From Egibacteraceae bacterium (GTDB taxonomy: Bacteria > Actinomycetota > Nitriliruptoria > Euzebyales > Egibacteraceae): DNA of 64,000 nt. Below are positions 63,925 to 64,000 of this stretch, one piece after another (the stretch's first letter is position 1; each line of letters opens with the position of its first letter). Below the pieces are notes generated by a model. The model was not told the DNA's origin and ran no database searches. It was given only the letters and a program-made list of their open reading frames with translations. The DNA lies in contig JAUJNX010000004.1 of the NCBI GenBank assembly GCA_030447925.1, positions 274,296 through 338,295 on the forward strand. The letters run 5' to 3'. The translations under genes and the position numbers were made by a program.

Positions 63925-64000
63925 ACAGCGGACGAGCACACGTCAGAACTCCAGTCACAGGACGTGAGCGGGGCAGCCGGCGGCGGCGGGGACGGGGGGG
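63925..64000 (+). other. Illumina P7 adapter read-through, not genomic
   Basis: 63925-63958 matches the 34-nt TruSeq read-1 adapter at 30 of 34 positions, including GAGCACACGTC and GAACTCCAGTCAC. 63959-63966 sits where the 8-nt index belongs. 63967-63990 matches the next 24-nt P7 segment at 21 of 24 positions if every T is read as G, then the sequence ends in a G run. T-to-G misreading and poly-G fit low-signal two-colour Illumina data. Confidence 0.93.

Overview
The window is a very GC-rich stretch of an actinobacterial chromosome. The clues are a GuaB3-type IMP dehydrogenase relative, a DUF5319-like zinc-ribbon protein, an F420-type PPOX oxidoreductase, Hanks kinases with a PP2C phosphatase, many leaderless genes (TANNNT box 6-7 nt before the start codon), NTGA-overlapping operons and a cell-wall-binding-repeat-2 surface protein. 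These fit Actinomycetota, possibly a Nitriliruptoria/Egibacter-like lineage; the placement is inference. The last ~76 bases (63925-64000) are not genomic: they read as an Illumina P7 adapter with T read as G, so the right edge is a contig end.

Region 1 (1-13436) is an exopolysaccharide locus with a sulfation theme. The leftward operon holds an initiating sugar transferase, three GT4 glycosyltransferases, three PAPS-dependent sulfotransferases, a Wzz-like chain-length protein with a degenerate ATPase site, an O-antigen-ligase/polymerase and a truncated family 1 pectate lyase. Facing it is a fused ATP sulfurylase/APS kinase, which makes the PAPS the sulfotransferases need.

Region 2 (13486-29950) is mostly housekeeping: purH, purN, a vapBC pair nested upstream of purN, sucCD, a B12-binding mutase subunit, pcrA, an F420-type enzyme, topoisomerase IB and guaA. 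Inside it sits an ECF sigma factor followed by a one-pass membrane protein carrying an extracellular carbohydrate-binding-like domain (a candidate polysaccharide-sensing anti-sigma) and a large secreted lipoprotein.

Region 3 (30026-38932) holds a secreted HExxHxxGxxH metalloprotease, two tandem Ser/Thr kinases behind guaB3, a DUF5319-like protein, a small membrane protein and a PP2C phosphatase.

Region 4 (38943-63924) is a second, larger polysaccharide locus. It has UDP-glucose dehydrogenase, a second initiating transferase, an SDR epimerase, a PIG-L deacetylase, a GNAT/CelD-like protein, a NodB deacetylase, GT2 and GT4 enzymes, a cell-wall-anchored beta-helix protein, a second ligase, a Wzx flippase, a WecG-type transferase, GDP-fucose synthesis (gmd, fcl), a Wzz-BY-kinase with intact Walker A and Tyr tail, a sortase (LAxTG) substrate and a DUF4012 protein. 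Together these predict acidic, fucose- and uronate-containing surface glycans, some of them sulfated.

The most unusual signal is a small repeat family at three gene junctions (8025-8175, 9361-9506, 57024-57139) sharing the core GAGCCGCCCGGCGYCTGAGG on the coding strand. At two sites each unit is 3n+2 long and carries a Shine-Dalgarno-like GAGGTG, a start codon and an overlapping stop, so it forms a chain of 10- or 22-codon mini-ORFs coupled by NTGA overlaps into the downstream gene. At the third site the unit is 30 bp and is translated in frame as an N-terminal repeat of a glycosyltransferase.

Thirteen apparent frameshifts in six genes lie at G/C runs. Twelve are repaired by adding one G or C, and the repaired lengths are all multiples of three, so most are probably base-calling errors rather than pseudogenes.
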